Source of the DNA: Aeromicrobium sp.
GTDB taxonomy: Bacteria > Actinomycetota > Actinomycetes > Propionibacteriales > Nocardioidaceae
Direction: 5' to 3'
Assembly: GCF_023146395.1 (NCBI RefSeq)
Contig: NZ_JAGLCD010000011.1
Span: 1-64,000 of the forward strand
Length of the DNA stretch: 64,000 bases
The translations under genes and the position numbers were made by a program. The notes below the pieces were generated by a model. The model searched no databases, had not been told where the DNA came from, and worked only from the letters and a program-made list of their open reading frames with translations. Shown piece by piece: positions 34,304 to 42,820 of this stretch (positions are counted from its first letter, which is position 1; each line of letters starts with the position of its first letter).

Positions 34304-35218
34304 GTGAGCCTGCTGCCGTTCGAGCTGCCCGCCGGCTTCCTCGCGCACGCCGGCCGCGGCGAGCGGTGGGCGGCGTGGATCGGCTCCGTGCCGCGCCGGC
34401 TCGCCCATGCGATCGAGGCGTGGGACCTCGTGGTCGACGGCCCGCCGCTGCACGGGCACACCGCGGTCGTGGTGCCGGTGCTGTCCGACGGGACACCGGC
34501 CGTGCTCAAGGCCGGGTGGCCGTTCGAGGAGCCGCGCCAGGAGTGGCTCGCGCTGCGGCGGTGGGACGGACGCGGTGCCGTGCGGATGCTCGCGGCCGAC
34601 CCTGCGTCGAACGTGCTCCTCCTCGAGCGTCTGCAGCCGACCGACCTCCTGACCGTGGACGCGCTGGATGCGTGCGAGGTGGTGGCGGGCCTCTACGCGA
34701 CGCTCCACGTGCCGGCCCCGGCGCGCCTGGACCGCCTCTCGGCGAAGGTCGCGCGATGGACCGAGGACCTCGCCGCGCTGCCTCGATCGGCACCGTTCCC
34801 GCGCCGCATGGTCGATCAGGCCGTGCACCTCGGCCGCGCGTTCGCCACGGACCCGGCCACCGACGGCACCCTCGTGCACACCGACCTCCACGACGAGAAC
34901 GTGCTGGCCGCGGAACGCGCGGCGTGGCTCGCGATCGACCCGCAGCCGCTCTCCGGCGACCCCCACTACGAGCCGGCCCCGATGCTCTGGAACCGGTGGG
35001 ACGAGGTGCTCGCCGCCCGCGACCCGAGGTTCGCGGTGCGGCGGCGCTTCCACACCCTGGTCGACGTCGCCGGCCTCGACGAGCAGCGGGCCCGTGACTG
35101 GGTCGTCGTGCGAGAGGCCCACCAGGCGATGTGGGCGATCGAGGACTCTGTCGCGGGGCGGGGGGAGCCCGACCGCGTCACCGCGGCGGTCACGATCATC
35201 AAGGCTGTCCAGGACTGA
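34304..35218 (+). CDS. Aminoglycoside/hydroxyurea phosphotransferase-family kinase (APH(6)-like)
   Basis: The 304-residue protein has the PF04655-type kinase layout: VVVPVLSDGTPAVLKAGWPFEEPRQE (nucleotide region with Lys), ALRRWDGRGAVRMLAADP, LLLERLQPTDLL, and the catalytic HTDLHDENVLAAER followed by IDPQPLSGDPHYEPAPML. The Asp of HTDLH is the catalytic base. Members phosphorylate streptomycin or hydroxyurea, but many actinobacterial ones have unknown physiological substrates; resistance is not implied. GTG 34304 has a CAGGCT box ending 6 bases upstream. Confidence 0.82.
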   Translation: MSLLPFELPAGFLAHAGRGERWAAWIGSVPRRLAHAIEAWDLVVDGPPLHGHTAVVVPVLSDGTPAVLKAGWPFEEPRQEWLALRRWDGRGAVRMLAADPASNVLLLERLQPTDLLTVDALDACEVVAGLYATLHVPAPARLDRLSAKVARWTEDLAALPRSAPFPRRMVDQAVHLGRAFATDPATDGTLVHTDLHDENVLAAERAAWLAIDPQPLSGDPHYEPAPMLWNRWDEVLAARDPRFAVRRRFHTLVDVAGLDEQRARDWVVVREAHQAMWAIEDSVAGRGEPDRVTAAVTIIKAVQD

Positions 35219-35260
35219 GTCCACCAGCCCACGAGGGGTGCCGGGGCGACGGCACGGGCC

Positions 35261-35266
35261 TAGATT
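35261..35266 (+). promoter_or_regulatory. Leaderless -10 box of the VOC gene
   Basis: TAGATT, then 6 bases, then ATG at 35273. Confidence 0.55.
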
Positions 35267-35272
35267 CGTCCC

Positions 35273-35953
35273 ATGAGCCTCGTGACCTGGAAGGATCTCG
35301 TGATCGACGCGGTCGACGCCGCGGCATCGGCCCAGTTCTGGGCCGAGCGCCTCGGGCTGCGCCGGGAGGTGCTCGGCGACGGCACGGCTGCCGTGCTCCG
35401 CGGCGACGACCCGGGCCAGACGATCTGGATCAACGGCGTGCCGGAGCCCAAGACCGTCAAGAACCGGGTCCATCTCGACGTGTGGGAGGCCTCGCTCGAG
35501 CCGTTCGGGGCGCTCGAGCGGCTCGGCGAGCCCGGCGAGTTCTCCTGGACCACCTTCTGCGACCCGGAGGGCAACGAGTTCTGCGTCTTCGTCAAGGACG
35601 GCGCCGTACCGGGGTTCAAGGCGCTCGAGATCGATGCCGCCGACCACCTGGTGATCTCGACCTGGTGGGCGGACGTCCTGGGCGGGCGTCTGGTGCGCGA
35701 CGACGGCGGCGCCTACTCCAGCGTCGAGGACGTCCCCGGCCTCCCCGGGGAGGGACTCGACTTCGCCCCGGTGCCCGAGCCGAAGGCGGTCAAGAACCGG
35801 GTGCACTGGGACGTCCGGCTGAACCCCGGCGCGTCGGTCCGTGACCTCCGGGACCGGGGCGCGATGCTGCTGCGCGCAGCGGGGGACGACGAGCCGTGGA
35901 CCGTCATGGCCGACCCCGAGGGCAACGAGTTCTGCGTGTTCGACGCCGAGTGA
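35273..35953 (+). CDS. VOC-family (glyoxalase-like) protein, two tandem modules
   Basis: The 226-residue protein holds two similar halves. Each contains VPEPKxVKNRVHxDV and ends DPEGNEFCVF, the duplicated pattern of glyoxalase-like metal-binding or antibiotic-binding folds. The first half starts WKDLVIDAVDAAASAQFWAERLGL, a classic VOC opening. The activity is unknown. ATG 35273 follows TAGATT by 6 bases. It is followed by dapE, 33 bases on. Confidence 0.82.
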   Translation: MSLVTWKDLVIDAVDAAASAQFWAERLGLRREVLGDGTAAVLRGDDPGQTIWINGVPEPKTVKNRVHLDVWEASLEPFGALERLGEPGEFSWTTFCDPEGNEFCVFVKDGAVPGFKALEIDAADHLVISTWWADVLGGRLVRDDGGAYSSVEDVPGLPGEGLDFAPVPEPKAVKNRVHWDVRLNPGASVRDLRDRGAMLLRAAGDDEPWTVMADPEGNEFCVFDAE

Positions 35954-35986
35954 CCGGCCCGGCGCCTGCGTGACAGAGTGGGACCC

Positions 35987-37045
35987 ATGGCCCTCGACCT
36001 GAGCTCAGACGTCGTCGATTTGACCGCGGCCCTGGTGGACCTGCCGTCCGAGAGCCTCGACGAGCAGCTCATCGCCGACGAGGTCGAGATAGCGCTGCGG
36101 CGCCTGCCCCACCTGTCGGTCGTGCGCGACGGCCACACGATCGTGGCTCGCACCGACCTCGGGCGTGCCGAGCGCGTGGTCATCGCCGGGCACCTCGACA
36201 CCGTGCCCGCGAACGGCAACCTGCCCTCTCGCCTGGCGGACGGCGTGCTCCACGGCCTGGGGTCGTGCGACATGAAGGGCGGTGTCGCGGTGGCCCTGCG
36301 CCTGGCGGCCACCGTGCCCGAGCCGACCCGCGACGTCACCTACGTGTTCTACGAGGCCGAGGAGATCGCGGCGGTCCACAACGGACTGGGCCGCCTGGCC
36401 CGCGAGCATCCTGCGTGGATCGAGGGGGACTTCGCGATCCTGATGGAGCCCTCGAACGCAGGAGTGGAGGCGGGGTGCCAGGGCACGATGCGGGTCGACC
36501 TGCGCACGACGGGGGAGCGGGCCCACTCCGCCCGCTCGTGGATGGGGTCGAATGCGATCCACGCCCTCGCGCCGGCGCTCGCCACGCTCGAGGCCTACGT
36601 CTCGCGCGAGGTCGAGATCGACGGGCTGACGTACCGCGAGGGCCTCAACGCCGTCGCGATCTCCGGCGGGGTCTCGGGCAACGTGGTGCCCGACGCCGCA
36701 TCGTTGACGGTCAACTTCCGCTTCGCGCCCGACCGCTCCGAGGAGCAGGCGCTGGCGTTCCTGCGCGAGACCTTCCCGCAGTACGACCTGGCCGTCACCG
36801 ACTCCGCGCCGGGGGCCCTGCCGGGTCTGCAGCGTCCGGCGGCGGCGGCGTTCGTGGAGGCCGTCGGCGCCGAGGTCGGACCGAAGTTCGGCTGGACCGA
36901 CGTCGCGAAGTTCACCGTCCTCGGGGTGCCCGCCGTGAACTACGGTCCGGGCGACCCGCTGTACGCGCACAAGGCCGACGAGCAGGTTCCCGTGGCGCAC
37001 CTGCGCGGCGTCGAGGACAAGCTCCGCACCTGGCTCAGCCGGTAG
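35987..37045 (+). CDS. dapE: Succinyl-diaminopimelate desuccinylase
   Basis: The 352-residue M20 metallopeptidase releases LL-diaminopimelate from its succinyl form for lysine and cell wall synthesis. Metal residues are in VIAGHLDTVP, LGSCDMKGGVAV (bridging Asp) and FYEAEEIA (catalytic Glu, metal Glu), and a late His lies in YAHKADEQV. ATG 35987 follows a CAGAGT box by 7 bases; GTG 35978 is a less likely alternative. Rv1202 (dapE) and Rv1210 (tagA) show the same neighbourhood in M. tuberculosis. The tag gene follows after 31 bases. Confidence 0.93.
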   Translation: MALDLSSDVVDLTAALVDLPSESLDEQLIADEVEIALRRLPHLSVVRDGHTIVARTDLGRAERVVIAGHLDTVPANGNLPSRLADGVLHGLGSCDMKGGVAVALRLAATVPEPTRDVTYVFYEAEEIAAVHNGLGRLAREHPAWIEGDFAILMEPSNAGVEAGCQGTMRVDLRTTGERAHSARSWMGSNAIHALAPALATLEAYVSREVEIDGLTYREGLNAVAISGGVSGNVVPDAASLTVNFRFAPDRSEEQALAFLRETFPQYDLAVTDSAPGALPGLQRPAAAAFVEAVGAEVGPKFGWTDVAKFTVLGVPAVNYGPGDPLYAHKADEQVPVAHLRGVEDKLRTWLSR

Positions 37046-37076
37046 CGGTGTCGGTGCCCCGTGACACGATCGGGCC

Positions 37077-37640
37077 GTGAGCGTCCTTCCCGGCCGTGAC
37101 GGCCAGCCGCGCTGCCCCTGGGGCACCGCGCCCGACATGGTCCAGTACCACGACACCGAGTGGGGGCGTCCGGTCCACGGCGACGTCGGCCTGTTCGAGC
37201 GCATCACGTTGGAGGCCTTCCAGTCCGGCCTGTCGTGGGCCATCATCCTGCGCAAGCGGCCCGCGTTTCGCGAGGCGTTCGCCGGCTTCGACCCCGAGGT
37301 CGTGGCCGGCTTCGGCGAGCCCGACGTCGAGCGACTCCTGGCCGATGCCGGCATCGTGCGCAACCGCGCCAAGATCGAGGCCGCGATCGGCAATGCCCGC
37401 GCGGTGCTGGAACTGCACGGCGAGCTCGACGAGATCATCTGGGCCAGTGGTCCTGGTCCGCGCCCTCGCCCACGCACCGTCGCCGAGGTCCCGGCCGTCA
37501 CCCCGGAGTCCACGGCCCTGGCCCGCCGCCTTCGTGCGCGGGGATTCCGGTTCGTGGGCCCCACCACGGCCTACGCGCTGATGCAGGCGGTCGGCGTCGT
37601 CGACGACCACCTGGCCGACTGCGCCACGGCGCCCGCCTGA
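37077..37640 (+). CDS. tag: DNA-3-methyladenine glycosylase I
   Basis: The 187-residue glycosylase removes 3-methyladenine from DNA. The zinc site is formed by Cys in PRCPWG, His in QYHDTEWG, and the C-terminal DDHLADC; the base pocket is in FQSGLSWAIILRKR. The length is normal for Tag. GTG 37077 follows CACGAT by 6 bases. A DUF3117 gene lies 121 bases downstream. Confidence 0.93.
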   Translation: MSVLPGRDGQPRCPWGTAPDMVQYHDTEWGRPVHGDVGLFERITLEAFQSGLSWAIILRKRPAFREAFAGFDPEVVAGFGEPDVERLLADAGIVRNRAKIEAAIGNARAVLELHGELDEIIWASGPGPRPRPRTVAEVPAVTPESTALARRLRARGFRFVGPTTAYALMQAVGVVDDHLADCATAPA

Positions 37641-37761
37641 GGCCCGAACGCGGCCCGACATCGATCTGACACACCCGTGGCGTCGCATCGCGTCGGCGCA
37701 TGGGAGATAATGAGGCACGGGCCCGCCACCACGGTGGGCCTGTTCGACGAGAGGGGAACTC

Positions 37762-37923
37762 ATGGCGGCCATGAAGCCTCGGACCGGTGACGGTCCGATG
37801 GAGGTCACCAAGGAAGGACGCTGCATCGTGATGCGCGTCCCGTTGGAGGGTGGGGGACGCCTTGTCGTCGAGCTCAACAACGAGGAAGCCGCGACGCTCG
37901 GCGACGCACTCAAAGCCGTCTGA
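37762..37923 (+). CDS. DUF3117-family small protein (Rv1211-like)
   Basis: A 53-residue protein: MAAMKPRTGDGPMEVTKEGR, then CIVMRVPLEGGGRLVVELNN and EEAATLGDALKAV. This is the complete DUF3117 pattern, nearly invariant among actinobacteria and directly downstream of tag, as Rv1211 follows tagA. Its biochemical role is not settled. It has a strong GAGAGGGGAAC ribosome site, and its stop overlaps the next start (TGATG). Confidence 0.88.
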   Translation: MAAMKPRTGDGPMEVTKEGRCIVMRVPLEGGGRLVVELNNEEAATLGDALKAV

Positions 37924-38267
37924 TGTTCGGCCTCTCGGTGCGCTGGTCCCTGACCGGCGCACCGGCTGGCACGCTCGAACGGCTGCACGCCTACGTCGAG
38001 GACGTGTCGCTCTCACGCTTCGCCGGACTCGACGGTCTGCGCTACAAGACGTGGCGTGCTCGCGACGGTGAGTGGTTCGAGGGCACCTACGTGTTCGTCT
38101 CGGAACAGGCGCGAGCCGAGTTCCAGGCTGCCTTCACCGCGAGCGCCGACGTGGCGGCGGGCAGCGAGATCATCGGGTCCGGGCCGGAGCTGATCGAGGC
38201 GTTCGAGGTCGTCGCCGCCGTGCGGGGGCCCGCCGGGTTCCGCTCGTCGGCCCGTTTCGAGAGCTGA
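37923..38267 (+). CDS. Small protein, monooxygenase (YdhR)-like fold
   Basis: The 114-residue protein begins [14 protein letters not shown] and contains [22 protein letters not shown] and [10 protein letters not shown], a pattern typical of ferredoxin-like dimeric alpha+beta domains such as YdhR/ABM. No catalytic residue is evident. Its ATG overlaps the DUF3117 stop, so it is co-translated. It ends 2 bases before the convergent O-methyltransferase gene. The fold call is a weak resemblance only. Confidence 0.6.
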   Translation: MFGLSVRWSLTGAPAGTLERLHAYVEDVSLSRFAGLDGLRYKTWRARDGEWFEGTYVFVSEQARAEFQAAFTASADVAAGSEIIGSGPELIEAFEVVAAVRGPAGFRSSARFES

Positions 38268-38269
38268 GC

Positions 38270-38911
38270 TCAGGCGATCTTCTGCACGGCCAGCATGCCG
38301 TCACCGACCGGCAGCAGGACCGCGCGCAGAGCTTCGTCGTCACTGACCCGCTGCAGCAGGTCGCGGATCGCGCTCGTCTCCGGGTCGCGTTGCGCGGGAT
38401 CGGCCACGCGGTCGTGCCACAACGCGTTGTCGAAGCAGATCAGCCCGCCGGGCCGGACGAGGCGAACCGCCTCGTCGAGGTACTCGGCGTACTCGACCTT
38501 GTCGCCGTCGAGGAAGGCGAGGTCGTAGTTGCCGTCAGCCAGGCGCGACATGACGTCGAGCGCGGCTCCGGCGATGAGCCGGAAGCGCTGCGGGGCGATG
38601 CCGGCGAGCGTGAAGACCTCGCGCGCATGGCGCTGGTGCTCGGCCTCGAGATCGACCGAGGTCAGCACCGTGTCGGTGCTGGCGCGCAGGATCCACAGCC
38701 CGGACACGCCGGTGCCGGTGCCGACCTCCACGACGGCCTTGGCGTCGACGGCAGCGGCCAGGAACGCGAGCGTCGCGCCACCGCCCGCACCGATGGGAGC
38801 CACCCCCACGACCGTGGCGCGCTGCCGCGCCTCGGCGAGGATCGCGTCCTCGCGCGGGTAGCCCTCGGCGAACGCCAGGCTGGCCGCGTTGATCATGCTG
38901 TCCTCCGCCAC
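38270..38911 (-). CDS. O-methyltransferase (Rv1220c-like)
   Basis: This 213-residue class I methyltransferase resembles the caffeoyl-CoA/catechol O-methyltransferase group: [19 protein letters not shown] (SAM motif I), [38 protein letters not shown] (metal-site DGDK-type region) and [14 protein letters not shown] 38911 has TAGGCT ending 6 bases upstream. It is divergent from sigE, exactly as Rv1220c is from sigE in M. tuberculosis. The substrate is unknown. Confidence 0.85.
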   Translation of the reverse strand: MAEDSMINAASLAFAEGYPREDAILAEARQRATVVGVAPIGAGGGATLAFLAAAVDAKAVVEVGTGTGVSGLWILRASTDTVLTSVDLEAEHQRHAREVFTLAGIAPQRFRLIAGAALDVMSRLADGNYDLAFLDGDKVEYAEYLDEAVRLVRPGGLICFDNALWHDRVADPAQRDPETSAIRDLLQRVSDDEALRAVLLPVGDGMLAVQKIA

Positions 38912-38917
38912 GGCTCC

Positions 38918-38923
38918 AGCCTA
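38918..38923 (-). promoter_or_regulatory. Leaderless -10 box of the O-methyltransferase gene
   Basis: TAGGCT on the minus strand, 6 bases from GTG 38911. Confidence 0.55.
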
Positions 38924-39006
38924 GTCCCGCTCGACCTGCAGGCGGCGGCACCACGCGGGACAATGGCGGTGGAACCGCAGGCCGGGCCACGGGTCGCCGG
39001 GTTTGG

Positions 39007-39032
39007 GGAACCGTCAGCCGGTGCTGAGCGTT
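39007..39032 (+). promoter_or_regulatory. ECF-type promoter of sigE (GGAACC-N16-CGTT)
   Basis: GGAACC at 39007-39012 and CGTT at 39029-39032, separated by 16 bases, match ECF sigma promoters of the SigE class (GGAAC...GTT). Transcription would start near 39040, about 20 bases before the sigE ATG. A hairpin (GCCGGT-GCTGAG...CTCAGC...ACCGGC, 39017-39050) straddles the -10 element. This supports autoregulation of sigE. Confidence 0.65.
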
Positions 39033-39061
39033 CTCTCAGCAAGAACCGGCACGATCAGTGC

Positions 39062-39649
39062 ATGACGAGCGACAGGAACTCCGTGGTCACGACCGAGCCG
39101 CACCCCTCCTTGGAGTGGGACGCCATCGTGGCGGAGCACTCCGCGCGGGTCTACCGGCTTGCGCTGCGGCTCACGGGCAACCCGCACGACGCCGAGGACC
39201 TGACCCAGGACGTCTTCGTCCGGGTGTTCCGCTCGCTCGACACCTACGAGCCGGGGAACTTCCCGGGCTGGCTGCACCGCATCACGACCAACTTGTTCCT
39301 CGACCGGGCTCGCCGGGCCTCGCGCATCCGCATGGACCGCTTCGCCGACGGCGCCGAGGACCGCCTGCTGGCCCAGGACCTCCGCCCGGAAGAAGCCGTC
39401 GACGGTGCGGGCTTCGACCCGGACATCGAGCAGGCCCTGCAGGCGCTCTCGGAGGACTTCCGGGTCGTCGTCGTGCTGTGCGACGTCGAAGGCCTGAGCT
39501 ACGAGGAGATCGCCGACGTGCTGGGCATCAAGCTCGGTACGGTCCGGTCGCGCATCCACCGCGGGCGCACCCAGCTGCGGGCTGCGCTGTCGCACCGGGC
39601 GCCCACGACGGGGCGCACCCGGGTCTGGGGACCGGTCGGGGTCGGATGA
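39062..39649 (+). CDS. sigE: ECF RNA polymerase sigma factor SigE
   Basis: The 195-residue factor has region 2 ([35 protein letters not shown]) and region 4 ([35 protein letters not shown]) with the expected helix-turn-helix. It directs polymerase to stress promoters, typically envelope stress. ATG 39062 also has a CACGAT box 6 bases upstream, so both an ECF promoter and a housekeeping-type leaderless start may serve it. Its stop overlaps the anti-sigma start (ATGA). The neighbours (O-methyltransferase, tatB, mrp) match the M. tuberculosis sigE locus. Confidence 0.93.
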   Translation: MTSDRNSVVTTEPHPSLEWDAIVAEHSARVYRLALRLTGNPHDAEDLTQDVFVRVFRSLDTYEPGNFPGWLHRITTNLFLDRARRASRIRMDRFADGAEDRLLAQDLRPEEAVDGAGFDPDIEQALQALSEDFRVVVVLCDVEGLSYEEIADVLGIKLGTVRSRIHRGRTQLRAALSHRAPTTGRTRVWGPVGVG

Positions 39650-40545
39650 CCCATCTCGGTGCCGATGTCGCGGCGTTCGTCGACGGGCAGCTCCCGCCCG
39701 CGCGGGAGCTGGCCGCTCGTCGCCACCTCGAGCAGTGTGAGCGGTGCCGCTCAGTCGTTGCCGAGCAGGAGCAGCTCAAGCGCCGGATGGCGCGGACCGC
39801 GCCCGCGGGTGGGCCGGCGGGTGTGCCGGCCCACCTGGCGGCGGCGCTGGCGGCCGTGGCCTCCGACCCCAGGGAGCCGGACTCGCCCCGGCGGCAGGCC
39901 CTGCGGCGCTCGGTCGGCGTCGTTGTGGCCCTCGTGGGATCCTCGGCCGCCGTGCTCCTGCTGGCGTACGTGCTCGCGCCGCCGCTGCCGAGCACGGGCG
40001 ATCCCGTGGACCCCGACTTCGACGCGTACGTCAGTGAGTTCCTGGCGGAGGCCGCGAGCCGCCGTGCCCCCGACGTGGTGGCGACGTCGACGACGGTTCC
40101 TGCGGCCGCGTCGAGCGACACCACACCGCTGAGCCCCCGCGAGCTCGCCCGGCTCGACGCCGACGGGTGGCCGTGCCACACGGTGCTGGCCGGTGATCTC
40201 GAGCGCGTCGACGGTCGTCTCCTGGGTGACGCGGCCATCGCGCTGCGCTACTCCGGTGAGCACGTCCAGCTGCACCTGATCGAGCAGATCGGGCGCCTCG
40301 ACGACGCCGCGCTCGCCGACTTCCAGCGGCGCACGCTGGCCGACTCGGTCGTGTGGGTCCGCGAGGGACAGCCCAATGTCGCCGCCTGGCAGGCCGACGG
40401 GGTCGTGTACGCCGTCGTCACCGACGCGTCGGTCGCGAGCGTCGCCGAGGTCGTCGCGCAGCTTCCGTCGACCCCGGACCGGTCCGCGATCGAGCGGGTC
40501 GAGGACGGCCTGGACCGCATGACCGGCTGGATCTCGGCGGCCTAG
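39646..40545 (+). CDS. rseA: Membrane anti-sigma factor (RseA-like, zinc-binding)
   Basis: The 299-residue protein has an N-terminal ZAS motif His27-X3-Cys31-X2-Cys34 (RHLEQCERC), which binds zinc and SigE, then one membrane helix (about 89-111) and an extracytoplasmic domain (120-299) of mixed alpha/beta character. M. tuberculosis RseA is only about 150 residues long, so this protein has a much larger outside domain that could sense the stress. Translation is coupled to sigE by ATGA. No HtrA-type protease gene follows, unlike in M. tuberculosis. Confidence 0.88.
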   Translation: MTHLGADVAAFVDGQLPPARELAARRHLEQCERCRSVVAEQEQLKRRMARTAPAGGPAGVPAHLAAALAAVASDPREPDSPRRQALRRSVGVVVALVGSSAAVLLLAYVLAPPLPSTGDPVDPDFDAYVSEFLAEAASRRAPDVVATSTTVPAAASSDTTPLSPRELARLDADGWPCHTVLAGDLERVDGRLLGDAAIALRYSGEHVQLHLIEQIGRLDDAALADFQRRTLADSVVWVREGQPNVAAWQADGVVYAVVTDASVASVAEVVAQLPSTPDRSAIERVEDGLDRMTGWISAA

Positions 40546-40572
40546 AATCCTCGCCCAGCAACGGCATCGAGG

Positions 40573-40612
40573 CTGAGGGGTTGAGGGTGTCACGGCACCC
40601 TCAACCCCTCAG
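40573..40612. terminator. 17-base stem hairpin after rseA
   Basis: CTGAGGGGTTGAGGGTG and its exact complement are separated by TCACGG between the convergent rseA and tatB stops. A second degenerate copy of the CTCAACCCCTCAG half is visible up to about 40676, so it may also belong to a repeat family. Confidence 0.7.
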
Positions 40613-40697
40613 ATCGCGACCGCTGATGACGAAGGTTGAGGGGGCGCGGTGGCGCGGGCAACCACGACCCCTCAGATTGCGTCCGCCTCGGTGGGGC

Positions 40698-41030
40698 CTA
40701 GGTGGCCTCGGTGTCGAAGGGGGGGCGTTCGCCGGGGCGCAGCGACCGGGACACCGCGGTCACGGCGGCCGTCGCGGGCGTGCGGCCCGACGGCTCGTCG
40801 AGGAACGTGCGGCGCACGGCCTCGCGCGGGTCGAGGTCACGCAGCTGGAGTCCCGAGAGGTCCTGACCGATCTCCCGGCCGAGGTCGTTCTTGGCGTTCT
40901 CGGCCATCTGCCGCACCGTGCGGACGAAGCCGCCGGCCTGCTTGGCCAGCTCGGGCAGACGCTCGGGGCCGAACACGAGCATCGCGACGACCAGGATGAC
41001 CCCGATCTCCGCCCAGCCCATGCCGAACAT
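40698..41030 (-). CDS. tatB: Twin-arginine translocase subunit TatB
   Basis: The 110-residue protein has the Tat hairpin: MFGMGWAEIGVILVVAMLVFGPERLPELAKQ, i.e. one membrane helix (4-20), an FGP hinge and an amphipathic helix, then a polar tail. The hinge Glu-Arg-Leu-Pro and downstream AKNDLGREIGQDL segments place it in TatB rather than TatA. It helps TatC receive folded proteins with twin-arginine signals. It lies 8 bases downstream of mrp on the same strand. Confidence 0.9.
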   Translation of the reverse strand: MFGMGWAEIGVILVVAMLVFGPERLPELAKQAGGFVRTVRQMAENAKNDLGREIGQDLSGLQLRDLDPREAVRRTFLDEPSGRTPATAAVTAVSRSLRPGERPPFDTEAT

Positions 41031-41038
41031 GGTGAGAC

Positions 41039-42220
41039 CTAGAGTCGACCGGCCGGGGTCAGGCCGAGCTGCATGCCGGCCAGACCGCGCGAGCGTCCGC
41101 TGAGGCGGTCGGCGGCGGCCTGCAGCACGACGGCCGAGGCCGACTCGGGGTGCGCGACCACGATGGGGTGGCCTTCGTCGCCGCCGAGGCGCAGCTGCTC
41201 GTCGAGCGGGACCTCCGCGAGGAGGGGGACGTCGTGCCCGAGGCGTTCGGCCAGGGTCGAGGCGACCTGCTGGCCGCCGCCGCTGCCGAAGACCTCGAGG
41301 CGCTCACCCGACGGCAGTGCCAGGTACGACATGTTCTCGACGACCCCGACGACCCGCTGGTGGAGCATCGAGGCCATCGTGCCGGCCCGCTCGGCGACCT
41401 GGGCGGCCGCCTGCTGCGGGGTCGTGACGACGAGGACCTCGGCGGTGGACAGGTGCTGGCCGACGCTGATGGCCATGTCGCCCGTGCCCGGCGGCAGGTC
41501 GAGGAGCAGGACGTCGAGGTCGCCCCAGTAGACGTCGCTCAGCATCTGCACGAGCGCCCGGTCGAGCATGGGGCCGCGCCACGCGACGACCTGGTCCTTG
41601 CGCGGCTTGAGCATGCCGATGCTGATGACCTTGACGTCGGGGGCGGCCGCGGCGTCGGGGTGGTCGCCGAGCGAGCTGACCGGCACCGGGACGGGCATGA
41701 TCATGTCGTCGACCTGGGTGGGACGGTGATCGCCCACGCCCATGAGGTCAGGGATCGAGTGGCCGTAGATGTCGGCGTCGAGGATGCCGACCTTGAGCCC
41801 GCGCAGCGCCATGGCGACACCGAGGTTGACCGTGACGGAGGACTTGCCGACGCCACCCTTGCCCGAGGCCACGGCGTAGACGCGCGTGAGATTGCCCGGC
41901 TGGGTGAAGGGGATCTCCTTCTCCGCGGCTCCGCCCCGCAGCATGTCGCGCATCGCGGTGCGCTGCTCGTCGGTCATGACGCCCATGTCGACGTGGACCA
42001 GGTGCGCGGGCGCGACGCCGGCGACGGCCTGGGTCACGTCGCGCGTCAAGGTGTCCTTGAGTGGACAACCCGCGACGGTCAGCAGCAGCCGCACCGTGAT
42101 GTCGGTGTCGCTGATCGTGATCGTGTCGACCATGCCGAGCTCGGTGATGGGACGCTTGATCTCGGGGTCGTTGACGCGGGTCAGCGCCTCACGGACCTGT
42201 TCCTCGGTGACGGCAGCCAT
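41039..42220 (-). CDS. mrp: Mrp-type iron-sulfur cluster carrier ATPase
   Basis: The 393-residue P-loop protein has an N-terminal DUF59/MIP18-like domain (about 5-85) and an ATPase domain with deviant Walker A GKGGVGKSS (120-128), DADIYGHSIPDLMG, and LLLDLPPGTGDMAISVGQ. Mrp proteins carry Fe-S clusters between scaffolds and targets. The usual CxxC after ENMS is missing here (ENMSYLALPSG), as in mycobacterial Mrp. ATG 42220 is chosen because TACGAT ends 7 bases upstream, giving a leaderless start; ATG 42229 is also possible. Confidence 0.9.
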   Translation of the reverse strand: MAAVTEEQVREALTRVNDPEIKRPITELGMVDTITISDTDITVRLLLTVAGCPLKDTLTRDVTQAVAGVAPAHLVHVDMGVMTDEQRTAMRDMLRGGAAEKEIPFTQPGNLTRVYAVASGKGGVGKSSVTVNLGVAMALRGLKVGILDADIYGHSIPDLMGVGDHRPTQVDDMIMPVPVPVSSLGDHPDAAAAPDVKVISIGMLKPRKDQVVAWRGPMLDRALVQMLSDVYWGDLDVLLLDLPPGTGDMAISVGQHLSTAEVLVVTTPQQAAAQVAERAGTMASMLHQRVVGVVENMSYLALPSGERLEVFGSGGGQQVASTLAERLGHDVPLLAEVPLDEQLRLGGDEGHPIVVAHPESASAVVLQAAADRLSGRSRGLAGMQLGLTPAGRL

Positions 42221-42227
42221 GTCCTCC

Positions 42228-42233
42228 ATCGTA
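42228..42233 (-). promoter_or_regulatory. Leaderless -10 box of mrp
   Basis: TACGAT on the minus strand, 7 bases from ATG 42220. Confidence 0.5.
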
Positions 42234-42268
42234 CGGGGGAGCCCGGCGCGCCCGAGATGAGTCCAGCC

Positions 42269-42820
42269 TCAGTCGCGTTTGTCCTTCTTGGGCTTGGGCG
42301 GCTTCTCGCGTCGCTCGCCCTCCTCGGCGGGGTCGAGCGCCTCGACCAGGCCGCGCAGCTCGCTGCGCAGGAAGTCGCGGGTCGCGACCTCGCCCAGGCC
42401 CAGGCGCAGGCTGGCCACCTCGCGGGCCAGGAACTCCATGTCGGCGTGGGACTGCGCGGTCGCGTCGCGGTCCTGCTGCTGCTGGACGCGGTCGCGCGAC
42501 TCCTGACGGTTCTGCGCCAGCAGGATCAGCGGGGCCGCGTACGAGGCCTGCAGGGAGAGGATCAGCGTGAGGAAGATGAACGGGTACGGGTCCCACCGCG
42601 CCTTCTCGGGGCCCAGGACGTTCCAGCCGAGCCACACGATGATGAAGACCGTCATGCCCGCCAGGAACGTGGCGGTGCCCATGAAGCGGGCGAACGACTC
42701 GGCGAAGCGGCCGAAGCGCTCGGTGTCGAAGTCGGCGCGCGGGTGCCACCCGCGCCGGCGGTCACGCGGCTGGTCGAGGCGGCTCTGGCGCGCGGCGTCG
42801 CGCCGCGACTGCTCAGCCAT
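42269..42820 (-). CDS. DUF1003-family membrane protein (Rv1231c-like)
   Basis: The 183-residue protein has a basic N-terminus, two membrane helices (about 45-68 and 78-102; FLAGMTVFIIVWLGWNVLG and YPFIFLTLILSLQASYAAPLILL) and a charged, coiled-coil-like C-terminal half with a Lys-rich end (KPPKPKKDKRD). This is the DUF1003 layout. The function is unknown. Its start overlaps the stop of the CBS-domain gene by 8 bases, so the pair are co-translated, as Rv1231c and Rv1232c are. Confidence 0.82.
   Translation of the reverse strand: MAEQSRRDAARQSRLDQPRDRRRGWHPRADFDTERFGRFAESFARFMGTATFLAGMTVFIIVWLGWNVLGPEKARWDPYPFIFLTLILSLQASYAAPLILLAQNRQESRDRVQQQQDRDATAQSHADMEFLAREVASLRLGLGEVATRDFLRSELRGLVEALDPAEEGERREKPPKPKKDKRD

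Noticed and set aside
34304..35218. Antibiotic resistance gene
   Set aside because: The APH(6)-like kinase is embedded in conserved chromosomal context without mobile elements; the substrate is unknown and resistance is not supported.
40613..40697. Small gene between rseA and tatB
   Set aside because: Only degenerate repeat sequence; no start, ribosome site or coding pattern.
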